DNA of 7,289 nt from Candidatus Altarchaeales archaeon (GTDB lineage Archaea; Altiarchaeota; Altiarchaeia; IMC4; SCGC-AAA252-I15). The notes under the pieces are model-generated. The model did no database searches. It was not told the origin of the DNA and saw only the letters and a program-made list of their open reading frames with translations. Each line of letters begins with the position of its first letter. Within the stretch, counting starts at the first letter, position 1. The DNA lies in contig WJJK01000404.1 of NCBI GenBank assembly GCA_014729705.1, positions 1 through 7,289 on the forward strand, written 5' to 3'. The position numbers were made by a program, and so were the translations under genes. Positions 5,236-7,289 of the stretch are shown one piece after another.

Positions 5236-5991
5236 TTAACTGCATCCACAGGATCCTCCTGAGGCAGCAGCGCAGGAGGGTCTGCCGCACGCGCCATTAC
5301 AGCTTCCCAGCGGATCTTGGGATTTCGCGGAAACCTCCTGTATCCCCTCGTCAACCACCTCCTCGCTTCCATTAAGCTGTGAATCTATCACTTCAACAAA
5401 TACTTCAACAGGTTGGGCGCCGACGATCTTTTCTTCTCCCACAAAAAATGTTGGTGTACCCGTCACACCAAGGGACCTACCTAACTCATAGTCAGATGAG
5501 ACTTTCCCGGCCTTCAAGCCATCGTCGAGGCACAGGTTAAAGCGGTTAACGTCAAGACCCAGCTTCTTTGCATAATCCTTAAGAGCGCTATCCTCCAAAT
5601 TGTTTTGGTTTTCAAACAACAGGTCGTGGTAATCCCAGAAACGCCCCTGCTCCCTTGCGCATTCGGAGGCTTGAGCTGATTTAACCGCGTTTTCATGGAA
5701 TTTAAGCGGGAAATGTCTGAATTCCACTTCAACCCTACGACCGTATTCCTCCCGTATACCCTTGATCACCGGCACTGCCCTTGAACAATAGGGGCACTGG
5801 AAATCCGAGAATACTGTTACCTTCACCCCTGAATCCCCCGAAGGTTTAGGGGCGTTCACAGCGTTAATCTTTCCGTATTGCGGCTGCTCAACGTCATTTA
5901 TCTTACCGTATACAAACAACGCTAATGCGACAGTTAAAAATACTCCCGCCGCAAAAAGCAATTTCTCTTTTGAAGTGTTTTTCACATCCAT
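5236..5991 (-). CDS. Membrane-anchored DsbA-like thiol:disulfide oxidoreductase with Cys-rich tail
   Basis: The protein has 251 residues. One N-terminal membrane segment (about 10-28) is followed by a Thioredoxin_4/DsbA-type domain: SDFQCPYCSRAVP with active-site Cys66 and Cys69, FRHFPLKFHENA (91-102), a second pair at Cys111 and Cys154, and the cis-proline loop VTGTPTFFVG with Pro180. The catalytic domain should lie outside the membrane and make or shuffle disulfides. After residue 230 comes an unusual tail with cysteines at 231, 235, 240, 248 and 250 in a Gly/Ser/Ala-rich setting, looking like a metal- or thiol-binding tag. The ATG at 5991 is chosen because a TATA-like CTTATATT is centred 28 bases upstream. 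The longer frame begins with TTG at 6048, on the far side of that box. The gene is first in a tight run with the DUF2318 protein and the ABC transporter, so it probably keeps their cysteines in the right state. Confidence 0.92.
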   Translation of the reverse strand: MDVKNTSKEKLLFAAGVFLTVALALFVYGKINDVEQPQYGKINAVNAPKPSGDSGVKVTVFSDFQCPYCSRAVPVIKGIREEYGRRVEVEFRHFPLKFHENAVKSAQASECAREQGRFWDYHDLLFENQNNLEDSALKDYAKKLGLDVNRFNLCLDDGLKAGKVSSDYELGRSLGVTGTPTFFVGEEKIVGAQPVEVFVEVIDSQLNGSEEVVDEGIQEVSAKSQDPLGSCNGACGRPSCAAASGGSCGCS

Positions 5992-6015
5992 CCTGTTGCA
6001 AGCAATGGATGAAAC

Positions 6016-6023
6016 AATATAAG
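6016..6023 (-). promoter_or_regulatory. Candidate TATA box for the DsbA-like/ABC operon
   Basis: The minus strand reads CTTATATT, centred 28 bases before the ATG at 5991, the spacing expected for a leaderless archaeal transcript. It sits in the 60-base gap after the membrane regulator gene. This suggests the DsbA-like, DUF2318, ATPase and permease genes have their own promoter in addition to any read-through from the regulator. Confidence 0.55.
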
Positions 6024-6033
6024 AGAGGTTAGG

Positions 6034-6047
6034 TGAAACTAGTTTCA
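6034..6047. promoter_or_regulatory. Perfect 14-base palindrome, candidate operator
   Basis: TGAAACTAGTTTCA is a perfect inverted repeat. It lies 11 bases upstream of the candidate TATA box of the DsbA-like gene, just beyond where BRE would be. A dimeric regulator bound here could activate or modulate that promoter. By rough count a palindrome this long is expected about 0.5 times in the whole window by chance, so its position in a 60-base gap is suggestive. The membrane regulator encoded just upstream is a possible partner. Confidence 0.45.
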
Positions 6048-6051
6048 AACC

Positions 6052-6522
6052 CTACTTCAATACCACTATGTTCACAAGACCCCGTCGTCTGCGTTCCACA
6101 AGCCTTCGGGATTCAAGCTTGTCAAGCACTCTGGTGACTTTGACCTTGGATAATCCTGTTTTCTCACTTATCTCTGTTTGAAACAAGGTGCCGCCCGCAT
6201 CCGCTATCAGTTTATAGACTGTTTCCTCCTCCCCCCCAAGTTTCTCCAGTCTTTCCATCCACCTTTTTTTATTGTCGGTTTCCCCCATCGAATCTCCCTT
6301 AACTGTTAAATATATCCCTGAAAACAACAGCAGGCAGACTCCAAGAAGACCCAGATAAAAGGTTGGTGGAACCTCGAAATACACCATCCCGCACGTGTCG
6401 CCGCAGGTGCAGGATTCCCGGCTCATTGAGCTTAGCGTGTCGATGAACCAGATTAAAAGAAGTATCATCAGAAACGAGGCGAATATTATGGCTGCCCCGA
6501 TTTTCCGCGCGCTAATGTGCAT
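6052..6522 (-). CDS. Membrane-anchored winged-helix regulator with Cys-rich outer loop
   Basis: The protein has 156 residues. TM1 is at about 8-29, a short loop at 30-53 holds Cys38, Cys40 and Cys44 (ESCTCGDTCGMV), and TM2 is at about 54-74. A basic linker follows, then a winged helix at about 96-156. In that domain ETVYKLIADAGGTLFQTEIS is the first helix pair, GLSKVKVTRVLDKLESRRLV holds the recognition helix, and RRRRGLVNIVVL is the wing. The positive-inside rule places both ends in the cytoplasm and the cysteine loop outside. This is a one-component membrane regulator of a type known in archaea (IclR/MarR-like C-terminal domain). The cysteine loop could sense metal or thiol state, which is an inference. 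It faces the YHS permease gene across a shared promoter region and is followed 60 bases later by the DsbA-like gene. Confidence 0.85.
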   Translation of the reverse strand: MHISARKIGAAIIFASFLMILLLIWFIDTLSSMSRESCTCGDTCGMVYFEVPPTFYLGLLGVCLLLFSGIYLTVKGDSMGETDNKKRWMERLEKLGGEEETVYKLIADAGGTLFQTEISEKTGLSKVKVTRVLDKLESRRLVERRRRGLVNIVVLK

Positions 6523-6527
6523 AACAT

Positions 6528-6560
6528 ACTACTTACCTTCTCATATATTTACTGAAGTAG
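6528..6560. promoter_or_regulatory. Spaced inverted repeat flanking the regulator's TATA box
   Basis: CTACTT (6529-6534) and AAGTAG (6555-6560) are exact reverse complements, separated by 20 bases that contain the candidate TATA box of the regulator gene. A protein binding both arms would cover that promoter, which fits self-repression. The arms are only six bases long, so this could be chance. Confidence 0.3.
6544..6551 (-). promoter_or_regulatory. Candidate TATA box for the membrane regulator gene
   Basis: The minus strand reads TAAATATA, centred about 25 bases before the ATG at 6522. The transcript would begin at or next to the start codon, which agrees with the absence of a Shine-Dalgarno site at this gene. 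Confidence 0.55.
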
Positions 6561-6584
6561 GTTTCCTTTTGGAAAGCAGTATCC

Positions 6585-6592
6585 ATAAAATG
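6585..6592 (+). promoter_or_regulatory. Candidate TATA box for the YHS permease gene
   Basis: ATAAAATG is centred about 27 bases before the ATG at 6615, which predicts a leaderless or nearly leaderless transcript; no Shine-Dalgarno site precedes the gene. A small inverted repeat, TTTCC-TTTT-GGAAA (6562-6575), lies just upstream. Confidence 0.45.
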
Positions 6593-6599
6593 TTTTACG

Positions 6600-6622
6600 A
6601 CTACTATTATCACTATGGTAGT
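6600..6622. promoter_or_regulatory. Inverted repeat over the YHS permease start, candidate operator
   Basis: ACTACTAT (6600-6607) and ATGGTAGT (6615-6622) are reverse complements at 7 of 8 positions with a 7-base spacer. The right arm contains the start codon, so a bound protein would cover the predicted transcription start, as expected for a repressor site. The ACTAC core is shared with the repeat at 6528. Confidence 0.35.
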
Positions 6623-7289
6623 TGATCCAGTTTGCGGCATGCACGTTGAGGAGGGTGAAGACGCAATAAAAATCACTCACAAGGGAGAGAAACACTACTT
6701 TTGCAGCAAACACTGCCTGCATAAATATCTGGAACAAAAAAACATTAAAGCCGACGTGAAACTATGCGAATCCTGTGTCGGCGTTCCCTGGTATAAACAG
6801 AAGATCACGTTAGCATCCGCATTCACTGTATTGATTCTATTAGTTTCATTTTACGTGCCGGCATTGAATCCACTCTACGAAAAAATAATCCAATATTTTG
6901 AAATCATATGGTGGGCTGTGCTGCTCGGCCTGTTTATAGGGGGTTTGATAGACTACTTCGTGCCCCGGGAATACATATCCCACGTACTGTCTAAACCGGA
7001 GAAGAAGACAGTGTTTAAAGCGATTTTTTTGGGTTTCCTAATGAGCGCTTGCAGCCACGGCATACTGGCTATATCCATCCAATTATACAAGAAGGGGGCG
7101 TCCATCCCCGCAGTCATCGCTTTTCTCATGGCATCCCCCTGGGCTAACATGACGTATACCCTATTGTTGTTCAGCCTCTTCGGATACAAAGCCCTCCTCA
7201 TCATATTCTCCGCGATAGTGATAGCGTTGGTCACCGGCTTAACATACCAAATACTTGATACCAAAAAACTCATTGAAGATAACCCCCAC
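6615..7289 (+). CDS. YHS-domain permease, ArsP_1/SO_0444-like metal efflux family, 3' end missing
   Basis: The window holds 225 codons with no stop; the gene continues past the right edge. Residues 1-45 form a YHS metal-binding domain, with DPVCGM (4-9) and YFCSKHC (28-34), the same module found on copper ATPases. A second cysteine pair, CESC (51-54), follows. Membrane helices lie at about 64-85, 96-117, 133-155, 163-189 and 192-213. Conserved-looking segments are FLGFLMSACSHGILAISI (138-155) and KKGASIPAVIAFLMASPWAN (159-178), which resemble the cysteine-bearing helix and KKGAS...S(T)P motif of ArsP_1 permeases, including the SO_0444-like Cu/Zn exporters. A role in moving a soft metal or metalloid out of the cytoplasm is likely, with the YHS domain as metal acceptor. 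It is the only plus-strand gene and diverges from the regulator. The substrate cannot be read from the sequence. Confidence 0.88.
   Translation, partial: MVVDPVCGMHVEEGEDAIKITHKGEKHYFCSKHCLHKYLEQKNIKADVKLCESCVGVPWYKQKITLASAFTVLILLVSFYVPALNPLYEKIIQYFEIIWWAVLLGLFIGGLIDYFVPREYISHVLSKPEKKTVFKAIFLGFLMSACSHGILAISIQLYKKGASIPAVIAFLMASPWANMTYTLLLFSLFGYKALLIIFSAIVIALVTGLTYQILDTKKLIEDNPH

Noticed and set aside
5992..6048. N-terminal extension of the DsbA-like protein from a TTG codon
   Set aside because: It would place the candidate TATA box inside the coding region; the ATG at 5991 fits the promoter spacing and puts the membrane segment near the N-terminus.
6050..6059. Second copy of TGAAGTAGG at the end of the regulator gene, matching 6553-6561
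   Set aside because: A nine-base match between two regions of this size can occur by chance, and this copy is inside coding sequence.
6953..7273. 106-codon minus-strand frame opposite the YHS permease
   Set aside because: The plus strand here encodes a clear membrane permease continuous with the YHS domain; the minus frame has no recognisable features.

Overview
The window looks like a piece of an archaeal chromosome. Candidate TATA boxes sit about 25-28 bases upstream of start codons with almost no leader (plausibly leaderless transcripts). Genes inside operons instead carry GGTGA-type Shine-Dalgarno sites placed right at the stop codon of the gene before. The families present (HxlR regulator, PfpI/DJ-1 protein, PRC-barrel protein, membrane-anchored winged-helix regulator) are also common in archaea. 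I cannot name the lineage from this sequence. Eleven complete genes and one cut at the left edge lie on the minus strand. One gene, cut at the right edge, lies on the plus strand. No tRNA, rRNA, CRISPR array, insertion sequence or transposase was seen, and there is no gene-free stretch over 300 bases.

Left block (1-2712, minus strand, read right to left): a 116-residue unknown protein with its own candidate promoter, a 46-residue small protein, a stand-alone ATP-cone-like protein, a PfpI/DJ-1 protein, a cysteine-free HxlR-family regulator, a 55-residue CxxC miniprotein, a very basic protein ending in a Rho_N/SAP-like motif, and the start of a PRC-barrel protein. Several of these overlap or nearly touch, so they probably form one or two operons. 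The contents suggest a small-protein, stress-type set; that is an inference.

Right block (2783-6522, minus strand): a two-helix membrane protein with a Cys-rich outer loop and a cytoplasmic winged helix, a membrane-anchored DsbA-like thiol oxidoreductase with an extra five-cysteine tail, a DUF2318/FtrD-like membrane-anchored protein, a MacB/LolD-type ABC ATPase, and a MacB/FtsX-type permease with a CxxC in its outer domain. The last four resemble the accessory half of P19/FTR1-type iron-uptake clusters (as in Campylobacter jejuni), but no FTR1 permease or P19 protein is present here. Divergent from this block (6615 to the right edge) is a YHS-domain permease of the ArsP_1 / SO_0444-like metal-efflux type. 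The shared 92-base promoter region and the dsbA-like promoter carry palindromes that could be operators.

Working model: a membrane-bound metal or thiol sensor controls an extracytoplasmic redox/ABC module on one side and a metal permease on the other. The protein family calls are well supported. The substrate (iron, copper, zinc, or thiol/disulfide stress) is not determined.
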